A DNA stretch of 64,000 nucleotides from Peribacillus sp. FSL E2-0218 (GTDB lineage: Bacteria > Bacillota > Bacilli > Bacillales > DSM-1321): assembly GCF_037992945.1 (NCBI RefSeq), contig NZ_CP150304.1:1243501-1307500 (forward strand), read 5' to 3'. Both the position numbers and the translations under genes were made by a program. A model generated the notes under the pieces. That model was not told the DNA's origin. It saw nothing but the letters and a program-made list of their open reading frames with translations, and made no database searches. Positions 1 through 7,923 of the stretch are shown piece by piece; positions within the stretch are counted from its first letter, which is position 1, and every line of letters starts with the position of its first letter.

Positions 1-94
1 CCCCAAATAGCTTTTCTTCGATAAACAGGAGCGCCTTCTTTCTAGTCACTGCAGGGTTTACCGTAATGAAAACCTTCTGATGGTTAATATTCAT
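1..94 (-). CDS. N-terminal fragment of an unrecognised protein
   Basis: An open frame starts at the ATG at 94 and runs off the left edge of the window (31 codons visible). A good ribosome binding site (GGGGA, 101-105 on the complement) sits 6-7 bases upstream, which is the main reason to believe it. The visible N terminus begins MNINHQKVFITVNPAVT and is basic around residues 18-20. I do not recognise the family. It is divergent from yheA, so the 435-base gap to yheA must hold promoters for both directions. Confidence 0.5.
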   Translation of the reverse strand, partial: MNINHQKVFITVNPAVTRKKALLFIEEKLFG

Positions 95-529
95 ATCAAT
101 TCCCCGTTTGCACTAAGTTTGTTAACCCTTTCCAATTAAATGATGGGCAAAAGTGGATAACACATTCTATGTTTTTGAGAGTAGAAGGTGTCATGATGCC
201 ATCGTTTCATACAATATAAATCACATGTCAGTCATTCAATGTATGTTATCAAGTAGCGGTGTTACTTTACAGAATATGAAAATTTCCGTTCAGACAGAAG
301 TAAAGAACGATTACAACAGAAAAAAATCCCTCTTAATGATGGTTGAAGCAATGCCATCAATCGAGAAAAAAACTCGTTCGATATTCTTGAATATTCAAGT
401 GGCTGCTGCTTAGATAATGTCGAATTCCACGATTATCAAACTGTTTGATAAGGAAGACGTGTAATTCGCAAGCGGATTTGTTATAGTGGAAAAGGTGTAG
501 GAATACAATGATACCGGGAGGGGAAATAC
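95..529. other. Gene-free divergent intergenic region
   Basis: Lies between the left-edge minus-strand gene and yheA. The only distinct structure is the palindrome at 433-451. An 86-codon frame at 153-413 has a GTG start without a ribosome binding site and no recognisable family, so I do not call it a gene. Confidence 0.6.
433..451. promoter_or_regulatory. Perfect 19-bp palindrome, candidate operator
   Basis: TTATCAAAC and GTTTGATAA are 9-base perfect inverted arms around a single central T. It has no T-run and the loop is one base, so it is not a terminator; the form fits a dimeric repressor site. It lies 79 bp before the yheA start. Confidence 0.45.
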
Positions 530-886
530 ATGAGTAACGTATATGATGCAGCGTATGAAATGGAAAAGGCAATTCGGGCAAGCAATGAATATGCTGACTT
601 GCAACGATTATATGATCTTGTCAATTCCGATGAAGCAACAAAAGGAATGTTTGAAAACTTCCGCAATCTGCAAATGTCATTGCAGCAAAAACAAATGATG
701 GGCCAGGAGATCGCTCCTGAAGAAGTGGAACAAGCACAAAAGACGGTACAGCTAGTCCAACAAAACCCAACCATTTCTCAATTGATGGAAGCTGAGCAAC
801 GGATGAGCATGGTCATCGCCGACCTCAATAAAATAATCATGAAGCCGCTTGAAGATTTATACGGCTTGCCTGAACAAGAGCAATAA
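530..886 (+). CDS. yheA: YheA, YlbF/YmcA-family protein
   Basis: A 118-residue, highly helical, soluble protein of the YheA/UPF0342 group, related to YlbF and YmcA. Those two form, with YaaT, the B. subtilis Y-complex that affects RNA processing; the role of YheA itself is not established. It shows the family's N-terminal pattern (MSNVYDAAYEME, then a region of Leu/Gln-rich helices) and its length equals that of the family. The ATG at 530 follows the strong site GGGAGGGG. It is monocistronic, closed by a hairpin terminator at 897-928. Nothing in it is broken or unusual. Confidence 0.88.
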   Translation: MSNVYDAAYEMEKAIRASNEYADLQRLYDLVNSDEATKGMFENFRNLQMSLQQKQMMGQEIAPEEVEQAQKTVQLVQQNPTISQLMEAEQRMSMVIADLNKIIMKPLEDLYGLPEQEQ

Positions 887-896
887 GCTACTGTTA

Positions 897-928
897 CTCC
901 CAGCCTCAAAGTGGTTGGGAGTTTTTTT
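897..928 (+). terminator. Terminator of yheA
   Basis: Stem CTCCCAGCC / GGTTGGGAG (one G-T pair) followed by seven T. Confidence 0.85.
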
Positions 929-1007
929 ATATGGACCACTATTTGTTCTACTCTGTAAATTTTAGTCATAAATTTTAAAGAGGATATTACAGATGGGGGA
1001 GATCAGC

Positions 1008-1874
1008 ATGGTATATCGTCTACTTGCGGTCAATATCGACGGGACGTTGCTCCAGTCTAATGGCCGTTTAAATAAATCGACTAAAGAAGCAATCGACTAT
1101 GTGCACCAAAAAGGTGTCCATGTTGCACTAGTGACGTCAAGAAACTATCACTCAGCAAAAAAAGTGGCCAAAGCCCTAAAAATAAATCCGATGATCGTTG
1201 CCCAACAAGGAGCTTTTGTGGGAGCTTCCATCGAGAAGCCCATGATGGTAAAAAGAATCTCAGAAGAACTGACCGCAGAGCTCGTGCAAATGCTTGAAAA
1301 AACCGTGTGTCAAATTATGCTCATTCATGAAAAATACTCGCTTGGCAATCGGGTGAACCTCCCTGAGAATTTGCTTGGCAAAACGGTCATGTATTTGAAT
1401 GATCAAAACTTCTATGCTCAAAATTATGTGGATGATATCAGTGAAGAGCTGATTGATAAGCCAATGGCACCAACAAAAATGGATATTATATTTTCAGAAC
1501 AAAGTGATCGAGGCGATATGCTGAAATTGATAAAGGAAATGTTCCCTGAGGTGGACGCGGTTCTACACCCGGGCCATAAGATGACGATTGTTCCGAAGGG
1601 GGTTTCGAAATGGAGTGGCGTGCTTTATTTAGCCGACCGTTTAGAGGTGAAAAGGACGGAAATCGTCTCGATAGGAGATGGATTGGATGATATGGAGATG
1701 ATTGCCGGATCCGGTCTGGGAGTTGCCATGGGCAACGCGGATGCGGAAGTGAAGAATGTGGCCAAATGGATCACTCGCTCCAATGACCAAGACGGCGTTG
1801 CGTATATGCTGAAGGAATTCTTCCGCAAGCAGCATCCCATCGAATTTTTGCAGAAGATGAATATGCTTAAATGA
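1008..1874 (+). CDS. yhaX: YhaX-like HAD-superfamily (Cof-type) protein with altered nucleophile
   Basis: 288 residues, the length of B. subtilis YhaX. Start at 1008 is preferred over the in-frame ATG at 993 because GGGGGAG (994-1000) lies 7 bases before it. The fold is a Cof-type HAD phosphatase with cap: motif II TSR around residue 38, motif III lysine in GHKMTIV, motif IV GDGLDDMEM near the C terminus. Motif I, normally DxDGT, reads NIDGT: the nucleophilic Asp (residue 9) is Asn while the general acid Asp11 is kept. Classic phosphatase chemistry needs the first Asp, so the protein may be inactive or a binding protein. The target substrate is unknown. Single gene with its own terminator at 1879-1920. 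Confidence 0.82.
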   Translation: MVYRLLAVNIDGTLLQSNGRLNKSTKEAIDYVHQKGVHVALVTSRNYHSAKKVAKALKINPMIVAQQGAFVGASIEKPMMVKRISEELTAELVQMLEKTVCQIMLIHEKYSLGNRVNLPENLLGKTVMYLNDQNFYAQNYVDDISEELIDKPMAPTKMDIIFSEQSDRGDMLKLIKEMFPEVDAVLHPGHKMTIVPKGVSKWSGVLYLADRLEVKRTEIVSIGDGLDDMEMIAGSGLGVAMGNADAEVKNVAKWITRSNDQDGVAYMLKEFFRKQHPIEFLQKMNMLK

Positions 1875-1878
1875 AACA

Positions 1879-1920
1879 TGAGGCTCCTTCATTCATTAAA
1901 GGGGGAGCCTCACGATTTTT
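1879..1920 (+). terminator. Terminator of yhaX-like gene
   Basis: Nine-base perfect stem TGAGGCTCC / GGAGCCTCA, then TTTTT at 1916-1920. Confidence 0.85.
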
Positions 1921-2002
1921 GGGGACTTAGCATCATTTCATAAATAATTCTCCGCACCTTTCCGTAAACTATAGAAAACCAGCAAAGGAAAGGAAGGATA
2001 AA

Positions 2003-2257
2003 ATGGGAGTAATCAACGCGAAAGAAGTACAAGTAGGAGACGAGGTATTTGTGATTTATAATAATCCCCATGTCCCAACCGTTTCCAATATAAGGGCCGC
2101 GGAAATCGTTCCCCATCCAAAGGACCCTAATGCTGTCGCTTTATTCCTGAACGATACATTCCATACAATCGAGGACGATGATGCCTTATTCTCCTCCGAA
2201 GCCGCAGCCGAACAAGCATATAATGACTTTATTGAAAACCAGGATCAGTTAACGTAA
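2003..2257 (+). CDS. splA: SplA-like transcriptional regulator
   Basis: 84 residues resembling SplA, the small negative regulator of spore photoproduct lyase (splB) in Bacillus. Recognisable family features are VFVIYNNPHVPTV near residue 15, AEIVPHP around residue 33, ALFLNDTFH and the acidic EDDALFSSE stretch near residue 60. The ATG at 2003 follows AAGGAAGG. In B. subtilis splA is followed by splB; here the next gene is an unrelated DinB protein on the other strand and a terminator follows at once, so this copy stands alone. The identification rests on remembered family pattern and should be taken as probable. Confidence 0.6.
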   Translation: MGVINAKEVQVGDEVFVIYNNPHVPTVSNIRAAEIVPHPKDPNAVALFLNDTFHTIEDDDALFSSEAAAEQAYNDFIENQDQLT

Positions 2258-2267
2258 AGACTCACCC

Positions 2268-2304
2268 AAAAGCAGCCACCGCTTCCTTAGCGGGGGCTGC
2301 TTTT
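2268..2304 (+). terminator. Terminator of splA-like gene
   Basis: AAAAGCAGCC pairs with GGCTGCTTTT; an inner CCGC / GCGG pair extends the stem. Confidence 0.85.
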
Positions 2305-2330
2305 GAATTTCCTCGCAAATGCCAAATGCA

Positions 2331-2581
2331 AACTCATGAATGAAAGCCCAAACTCACGAGTGAAAGCCCAAAACTCGCGAGTAAAACGGCCAAACTCGCG
2401 GGTAAAAGCCCAAAATTCACGAGTAAAATCCCGAAACTCACGAGTAAAAGGGCCAAACTCGCGAATAAAAGCCTGTAACTCGTGAGAAAAAGCCCGAAAT
2501 TCACGAGTGAAATTCCGAAACTGTCGAGTAAAAGGGCCAAACTCGCGGGTAAAACCCCAAAACTCGCGAGGAAAATAATAA
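2331..2581. repeat. 21-bp tandem minisatellite, 12 units
   Basis: Twelve head-to-tail units start at 2331, 2351, 2372, 2393, 2414, 2435, 2456, 2477, 2498, 2519, 2540 and 2561, almost all exactly 21 bp. Each begins AACTCGCGAGT or a close variant (ACTCGCGAGT is itself a 10-bp palindrome) and ends in an A-rich stretch plus AAGCCCA or GGGCCA. Because 21 is divisible by three, both strands stay open and give artificial heptapeptide frames (NSRVKAQ on plus, a Leu/Ser/Phe-rich one on minus). These have no ribosome binding sites and are not genes. Confidence 0.93.
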
Positions 2582-2626
2582 AAAAGCTGTCATCCATTTA
2601 AAGAAAAGGAGTGACAGCTGGTAGAA

Positions 2627-3079
2627 TTATTGATTAGTTGATTGAATGATGCGCTTCATTGCGTGAATTTGGCCAACGTGATTAACTTCGTGCTGGACTA
2701 CGAAATTAATGAATTCGCCTATAGTTTCCATTCCCATGAAAGGTTGTGCTGCTTTTTCTGTCAGGCGTTCTTCGGGAATTTCAAGCAGGCGGCCAAGTTG
2801 TTCTTGTAATTGTTGTGTCAGTGTATCGACTGAAGGTACATCGCCGGTCCAGGCGGCAGGTTTTGAGCCATATCCGAATAGCTGGCTGTAATTGGCAGGC
2901 AAAGTGCTGCTATCATCCAATAGGAACTTTTCCGCTGCGGTAAGAACGTGTCCTAGATGCCAGTGGATGGTATTATTAAAACCTTCAGGCTGTACATCCA
3001 TAATTTCTGGAGTGACTCCCTCGATTTCTTTCAAAAGACTTTTGCGCATCATTGTCAGTTGGTTTTTTACATAATTCAT
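2627..3079 (-). CDS. DinB-family four-helix metalloprotein
   Basis: 150 residues from the ATG at 3079, chosen because GAAAGGGG lies just before it; a longer frame from 3097 has no site. It belongs to the DinB/YfiT-like group, which binds a divalent metal with three histidines; many Bacillus members act as bacillithiol- or other thiol-dependent enzymes, others have no known role. Candidate ligands are in TIHWHLGHVL near residue 40 and HEVNHVGQIH near residue 132. Signal and membrane segments are absent. No partner gene is adjacent, so the substrate cannot be inferred. Confidence 0.8.
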   Translation of the reverse strand: MNYVKNQLTMMRKSLLKEIEGVTPEIMDVQPEGFNNTIHWHLGHVLTAAEKFLLDDSSTLPANYSQLFGYGSKPAAWTGDVPSVDTLTQQLQEQLGRLLEIPEERLTEKAAQPFMGMETIGEFINFVVQHEVNHVGQIHAMKRIIQSTNQ

Positions 3080-3319
3080 TTTACATTCCCCTTTCAATCT
3101 ATTTTCTAGGTAACTTATAGAAGTATAACAAGGTTATTGGTACATAATCAATTTTCCTTCCTTGTAAACCAAGTCGGAATGCAGGTTTGGCTAAATCCAA
3201 AGCGAAAAGCCCGAATTTATTCCGTCCCGCTAACTCCGCCTATTGCTAATGTGCGAGGAATAGTATAATGAAAAATAATATGGATAATTAATCCACTAAG
3301 GTATAGGGAGATGACATGG

Positions 3320-3718
3320 ATGAAAAAGAAGCCATTTATACTAGCACTTAGCTTATTGCCCATAGTGTTAGTGACAGGGTGTTCAACAAAGGAGGAACAT
3401 ATTTCGATCCAAAAACTTGAAAACAAATCCTACCATTTCGAGGCCTATAAACAAGAAATAGAAACGAGAGATGCAGAAAAAGCAAAGGAAATTTTGAAGA
3501 ATGCGGATTGGCGTGAATACGTGTTGGAGAAAGACCATCCTAAGGCGGATTTTATCTTTTATTTTAATGATGATAAAAATGAAGGGAATATAGCGGTATA
3601 TTATGTTTGGGTTAATCCCGATGATCATGTAACTGAATTGACGCGGGATCAGCATAAAAAACACGTTAAATTGAATCGTGATGATTCAAAAACCATATTA
3701 GATTTGCTAAACGAATGA
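3320..3718 (+). CDS. Small secreted lipoprotein of unknown function
   Basis: 132 residues. The ATG at 3320 is used since GGGAG (3306-3310) is 9 bases away, whereas the earlier ATG at 3311 touches that site. A typical lipoprotein signal peptide (MKKK, hydrophobic core, VTGC) puts the lipidated Cys at residue 21. The mature part is charged and soluble, with a YFNDDKNEGNIAVYYVW segment that looks like beta strands. I do not recognise the family. It stands alone between two genes on the other strand. Confidence 0.75.
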   Translation: MKKKPFILALSLLPIVLVTGCSTKEEHISIQKLENKSYHFEAYKQEIETRDAEKAKEILKNADWREYVLEKDHPKADFIFYFNDDKNEGNIAVYYVWVNPDDHVTELTRDQHKKHVKLNRDDSKTILDLLNE

Positions 3719-3736
3719 ATGGCCAGCAAAAGGAAA

Positions 3737-3764
3737 ACCGGACTTCCTGATTGGGATGTCCGGT
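3737..3764 (-). terminator. Terminator serving the minus-strand DDAH-like gene
   Basis: ACCGGAC / GTCCGGT stem. On the complement it is followed by TTTTCCTTTT, while the plus side has no T-run, so it mainly ends the gene at 3797-4660. Confidence 0.65.
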
Positions 3765-3796
3765 GAAGAGCAGGGTTTCATGCTAGGCAAGTCCTG

Positions 3797-4660
3797 TCAT
3801 TTTTTCGTTGTCCGCAGTAGAGGCATGGTACAGCAGCGGAAAGAGCCTCCTGACTTGATGATTTCACTTATATCGACTTCAATGATTTCATATCCTCGTT
3901 GACGTAGCTGACGATTGACTTGTTCATTACAAGGCAGACTGAATAATTTTTTATTTCCAATGGAAAGTACGTTGGTTCCCAATGTGAATTGTTCTTCTTT
4001 TGTCACTTCAATTAAGTCATAGCGCGAAGCTAATAAATCCAACTCTTTTTTTGTGTGGGCTTCAGGAAAAATAAGGGCCTCTGTCGGTGAAATCACATTG
4101 AAAACACAGTCTAAGTGAAGGAACTTCTCAATGAAGGGAATGGCGATAATATCATATTCCGGTAACAAGGACTGAAGGTGCTGGATGGATGTTTCGTCCG
4201 TCCGATCACTGACCCCGATATAGATCGTTCGGCCATCAATGATGACATCGCCACCTTCAATATGATTTTTGTGAAGGTTGAAAAACGGAATATCATTCGT
4301 TTCGAGCCAGGATTTCAAGATAAGTTCTTCGCCCTGTCTGATAGCTGTAGCCATTTCTGCTACGTAAACTGTGTTGCCGAGAGTGAATCCGATGTCTCTT
4401 GTAAAGACTTGTTCTGGATATGTACTTTCTGGAGGCAGTTTAATGACCTCAATTCCTTCTCGTTCAAGTGCCTTGGTAAAATTGGCATGCTGCTCCACGG
4501 CGCGTGCTTGATCTATATTTTCCTCCATGAACTCCTTTTGCGTTTCATTAATGATGTCACGAATCGCCATATGACGAGGTTCACAGACAATCACCCGTGA
4601 TAGCTTTGAATATTCACTCGCACAATACGCCTCTAATTCTTCGTTTATTCTATTTACCAT
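3797..4660 (-). CDS. ykgA: DDAH/amidinotransferase-family hydrolase (YkgA-like)
   Basis: 287 residues of the guanidine-modifying superfamily that includes dimethylarginine dimethylaminohydrolase and arginine deiminase. Seen in the sequence: EPRHMAI near residue 25, TRDIGF (substrate region) near residue 87, the His of EKFLHLDCVF and a C-terminal SGGSFRCC with Cys276 as likely nucleophile. The start at 4660 follows GAGGGAG at the right distance; the frame could extend to 4738 but without a site. The physiological substrate of B. subtilis YkgA is not known to me. Single gene, divergent from the acyl-CoA synthetase gene. Confidence 0.75.
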   Translation of the reverse strand: MVNRINEELEAYCASEYSKLSRVIVCEPRHMAIRDIINETQKEFMEENIDQARAVEQHANFTKALEREGIEVIKLPPESTYPEQVFTRDIGFTLGNTVYVAEMATAIRQGEELILKSWLETNDIPFFNLHKNHIEGGDVIIDGRTIYIGVSDRTDETSIQHLQSLLPEYDIIAIPFIEKFLHLDCVFNVISPTEALIFPEAHTKKELDLLASRYDLIEVTKEEQFTLGTNVLSIGNKKLFSLPCNEQVNRQLRQRGYEIIEVDISEIIKSGGSFRCCTMPLLRTTKK

Positions 4661-4821
4661 CAGTGAGCTCCCTCTAAATATAATTGTATCTTTACTATTA
4701 CCTTTTTTTTCTACAAAGAAACATAAAAATTCATTCAAAATAAACCTCTAGGGAAAAAGGATTATTTTTTTTCTGGTCGAATATATAAATGAAGGCGTTT
4801 TCATATAAGGGGGAGATTGTA

Positions 4822-6438
4822 ATGATGGATACTCCGTTGATCATGACTCAAATCATTGAAAGAGCGGAAAAATATTTTTCGAAAAAAGAAGTAGTTTCGC
4901 GTACGGATGGTGGAATCCATACTTTTACATATGCCGAGATTGCAGCACGCACAAGAAGACTGGCAAGTGTATTGGGCAAATTCGGAATAAAGACGGGCGA
5001 TCGTGTCGGGACGCTTGCCTGGAATCATCATAGGCATCTGGAGGCTTACTTTGCTATTCCATGCTCTGGAGCTGTCCTCCATACCATTAATATGCGCCTT
5101 TCTCCTCAACACGTTTCTTATATCGTTAATAGTGCAAAAGATCGGTTATTATTGATTGATCCCGATGTGATTCCTTTATTGGAAGCGATTAAAGATGAGC
5201 TGCCGACCGTGGAAGGATATATCGTTATGACCGATAAAGCGGAGCTTCCCGAAACATCCCTGTCACCTTTATACCATTACGAAACATTATTGGCCGAAGG
5301 GAATCCAAAACAGCCATTCATCGAGGATTTGGATGAAAACGCTCCTGCGGGCATATGCTACACTTCCGCCACGACAGGGAACCCAAAAGGTGTGGTTTAT
5401 TCACATCGCGGGATATTGCTGCATGCGATTGCACTGGGGCTGGCCGATTCCACTGCCATCAGTGAAAGGGATGTCGCCCTTCCAGTCGTGCCCATGTTTC
5501 ATGTCAATGCTTGGGGCATGCCTTTTGCCAGTGTATGGTTCGGGACAAAGATGGTTTTGCCTGGACCGTATTTCACACCGAAGATATTGGCGGAGCTGAT
5601 AGAAGCGGAGAAGGTCACCATTGCGGCCGGGGTACCGACGATCTGGCTTGGGTTGTTGAAGGAGCTTGAAGAAACCAGCCATGACACGAGCAGCATTCGC
5701 GCAGTGTTATGCGGAGGTTCGGCTGCACCAAAAAGCATGATTAAGGCATTTGAACAAAAACTTGGAATTCCGTTTCTGCATGCCTATGGGATGACGGAGA
5801 CAAGCCCGCTCGTTTTCATTTCCAAACCAAAAAGCTATCAGGAAGGCCTGCCTGAAGATGAGCTTTATGAATTGAAGGCTAAGCAAGGCCTTGTCGCGCC
5901 AATGATCGAAATTAAAGTGGTCGGTCCTGACGGGGAAGTATCACCTGATGGAAAAGAAATGGGCGAATTGCTGATAAGGGGACCTTGGATTGCAGACGAG
6001 TATTTTCAAGATGAACGTACAGAGGATACGTTCAAGGATGGATGGCTATATACAGGCGATGTCGTCACGATAGATGAGGAGGGATTCGTGAAGATCGTCG
6101 ATCGGACCAAAGACCTGATCAAAAGCGGCGGGGAATGGATTTCTTCGGTCGATCTGGAGAATGCATTAATGGCCCATGAAGGGATTTTTGAGGCGGCGGT
6201 CATTGCGGTTCCTCATGAAAAATGGCAGGAGCGCCCGATTGCCTGCGTTGTTTTGAAAGATGCATATAAAGGGCAAGTGACCGAGGAAAACATCATCGAA
6301 TTTTTAAAGCCGCAGTTTGCAAAATGGTGGCTGCCGGATGAAGTGGTCTTTTTGGATGAGATTCCAAAAACGGGGGTTGGAAAGTTTCTGAAGCGGGCCT
6401 TGCGAGATCAGCTTCAGGATAAATATATAAAGAATTAA
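4822..6438 (+). CDS. Acyl-CoA synthetase (AMP-forming)
   Basis: About 538 residues of the ANL superfamily: activates a fatty or related carboxylic acid to acyl-adenylate and then to the CoA thioester. The P-loop-like motif YTSATTGNPKGVVYS lies near residue 180, AYGMTETSP near residue 315, GWLYTGDV near residue 410 and the catalytic lysine in PKTGVGKFLKR at the C terminus. It resembles the medium/long-chain AlkK-like group. AAGGGGGAG precedes two ATGs at 4822 and 4825; either may be used. The enoyl-CoA hydratase gene follows 97 bp later, suggesting a shared acyl-CoA pathway. I see no FadR box in front of this pair. Confidence 0.88.
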   Translation: MMDTPLIMTQIIERAEKYFSKKEVVSRTDGGIHTFTYAEIAARTRRLASVLGKFGIKTGDRVGTLAWNHHRHLEAYFAIPCSGAVLHTINMRLSPQHVSYIVNSAKDRLLLIDPDVIPLLEAIKDELPTVEGYIVMTDKAELPETSLSPLYHYETLLAEGNPKQPFIEDLDENAPAGICYTSATTGNPKGVVYSHRGILLHAIALGLADSTAISERDVALPVVPMFHVNAWGMPFASVWFGTKMVLPGPYFTPKILAELIEAEKVTIAAGVPTIWLGLLKELEETSHDTSSIRAVLCGGSAAPKSMIKAFEQKLGIPFLHAYGMTETSPLVFISKPKSYQEGLPEDELYELKAKQGLVAPMIEIKVVGPDGEVSPDGKEMGELLIRGPWIADEYFQDERTEDTFKDGWLYTGDVVTIDEEGFVKIVDRTKDLIKSGGEWISSVDLENALMAHEGIFEAAVIAVPHEKWQERPIACVVLKDAYKGQVTEENIIEFLKPQFAKWWLPDEVVFLDEIPKTGVGKFLKRALRDQLQDKYIKN

Positions 6439-6535
6439 TGAAGTGATTTCATATAATTATAACTTTTCACCCTATTCCGATAATTGTCGGGGATATATAA
6501 TTAATTCATGGGATAAGAAGAAGGAGGAAGAAAAA

Positions 6536-7333
6536 TTGAGTATAGATTCGACATCAGCTGCAGGTACTGTATTAGTCACTTATTCAGACCGGACAGCTAC
6601 AGTTTCCATGAATCGTCCAGAGGCGATGAACGCGTTAAATCCGGAAATGCTGCATGATTTCATTACCGCGCTTAAGGAGGTAAGTGATAATGAAGCAGTG
6701 GACGTCGTCATTTTAAAAGGGAATGGGAAAGCCTTTTCCGCGGGCGGAGATATCAAGATGATGCTCTCTCCTGGAAAAGAAAACGCTTTCGACAATTTGA
6801 TGGATGGCATCAGTGAATTGGTGACCACGTTATATTTCATGCCTAAATTGACGATTAGCGCCATTCATGGAGCTGCAGCAGGGCTCGGTTTGAGTATAGC
6901 TCTTGCAACGGATCACCTTATTGCAGATTCGGAAAGCAAGGTTGCGATGAATTTTATCGGAATCGGACTGATTCCGGACGGCGGAGGACATTTCTTCCTT
7001 GAGCGCCGTCTGGGTGAAGTGGGCGCAAAGGAATTGATTTGGGAAGGCAAGGTGCTTACGGCGCTCGAGGCTAAAGAAAAGGGCCTCATTCATGAGGTGG
7101 CAGACGGAACCTTGGAACAGGCGGTGGAGAGAAAAGTGCAAGCTTGGCTGCAAAGCCCGATTACTGCCATGATTAAAACGAAAAAAATCCTTAGTGAAAA
7201 AAATCGGCCATTATTGATTAAAATGCTTGAGATAGAAAAAGCGGCACAAATGAAAATGCGTCAAACGGCGGATCATCAAGAAGGAATAAAAGCTTTCGTC
7301 GAGAAAAGAAAACCGAATTTCACCGGTAAATGA
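6536..7333 (+). CDS. Enoyl-CoA hydratase/isomerase (crotonase fold)
   Basis: 265 residues from a TTG at 6536, which lies 8 bases after GGAGG; the longer frame from 6443 lacks a site. Crotonase features: SMNRPEAMNALN near residue 25, oxyanion-hole segments AFSAGGDIKMM and HGAAAGLGLSIALATD. At the catalytic loop it reads FIGIGLIPDGGGHFFL, with Asp rather than the paired Glu of true hydratases, which is the pattern of PaaG-type isomerases; so isomerase activity is quite possible. Downstream of and probably co-transcribed with the acyl-CoA synthetase. The position matches a yhaR-like gene in B. subtilis, but I do not assert orthology. Confidence 0.85.
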   Translation: MSIDSTSAAGTVLVTYSDRTATVSMNRPEAMNALNPEMLHDFITALKEVSDNEAVDVVILKGNGKAFSAGGDIKMMLSPGKENAFDNLMDGISELVTTLYFMPKLTISAIHGAAAGLGLSIALATDHLIADSESKVAMNFIGIGLIPDGGGHFFLERRLGEVGAKELIWEGKVLTALEAKEKGLIHEVADGTLEQAVERKVQAWLQSPITAMIKTKKILSEKNRPLLIKMLEIEKAAQMKMRQTADHQEGIKAFVEKRKPNFTGK

Positions 7334-7347
7334 TAAATATGAATCAG

Positions 7348-7379
7348 AAGAGGCCGTCACGCCATTGTGACGGCCTCTT
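7348..7379. terminator. Bidirectional terminator
   Basis: Thirteen-base perfect stem AAGAGGCCGTCAC / GTGACGGCCTCTT with a six-base loop, between convergent genes. Confidence 0.8.
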
Positions 7380-7405
7380 AATTATATGAGTGCGCTTCCA
7401 TATTG

Positions 7406-7594
7406 TCAGCGGTGAAAAAGCAAGAGCGCTCCTGCTGGGGATATGCATCGGTGTGTATGGTCTTGATAGTTTTTTTCGGTCAAAAGCTTTTGACCTAATT
7501 CTTTTGCATTTTCATCATTTTCGGCGGTAAACGATTCATCCAATAGTTTTTCCCCCGACGGTTCAAATACGGTTAGCTTGTATAGTTTGCTCAT
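7406..7594 (-). CDS. yhzD: YhzD-like small protein
   Basis: 62 residues, close to B. subtilis YhzD (about 61). It starts MSKLYKLTVFEPSGEKLL and ends with HRCISPAGALLLFH. The site AAAGGGAG precedes both a TTG at 7600 and the ATG at 7594; I use the ATG. Soluble, mixed charge, no known role. Convergent with the crotonase gene and sharing its terminator. Confidence 0.7.
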   Translation of the reverse strand: MSKLYKLTVFEPSGEKLLDESFTAENDENAKELGQKLLTEKNYQDHTHRCISPAGALLLFHR

Positions 7595-7923
7595 GTTCAA
7601 AAAACTCCCTTTTCGAATTTGTATAGTTGATCATGATAGAAACGGCTAAGAAAATTCTATCATTATCTGTCAATTTTGACTATTATTATCTGAAAGAAAT
7701 ATAGGAAACTAAAAGATATTGAAGTATAGCGGGATTTTATAAAAATAGGATCGGGAAAAATTATATCGAACAAACTTTAAGTGTTGTTTTCTTTAGCGTG
7801 GAAGTTTAAAAAAACGATTGTAACGAGCGGAATCCCATCATTAAAAGAAAAATCATAAATGATATAATAGAGTAGGAGAAAAGTATATGAAGTGTGTGTA
7901 TAGGCCGAAGGGAGTTAGATGGA
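7595..7923. other. AT-rich divergent intergenic region
   Basis: About 330 bp between yhzD and the cysteine synthase gene. The only clear signal is a TATAAT at 7863-7868 with a weak TTAAAA 16 bases before it. I find no T-box or S-box structure here. Confidence 0.5.
7841..7868 (+). promoter_or_regulatory. Candidate sigma-A promoter of the cysteine synthase gene
   Basis: TTAAAA (7841-7846), 16-base spacer, perfect TATAAT (7863-7868), 55 bp before the start codon. The -35 element is weak. Confidence 0.45.

Noticed and set aside
153..413. 86-codon plus-strand frame before yheA
   Set aside because: GTG start without ribosome binding site, odd composition, no recognised family.
2331..2581. CRISPR array
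   Set aside because: Units are directly adjacent with no spacers, and no cas genes are near.
2303..2597. Two long frames through the minisatellite, one on each strand
   Set aside because: They exist only because the repeat period is a multiple of three; no start signals.
7595..7923. T-box or S-box riboswitch before the cysteine synthase gene
   Set aside because: No specifier stem, T-box core or SAM-aptamer-like helices and no leader terminator could be found.
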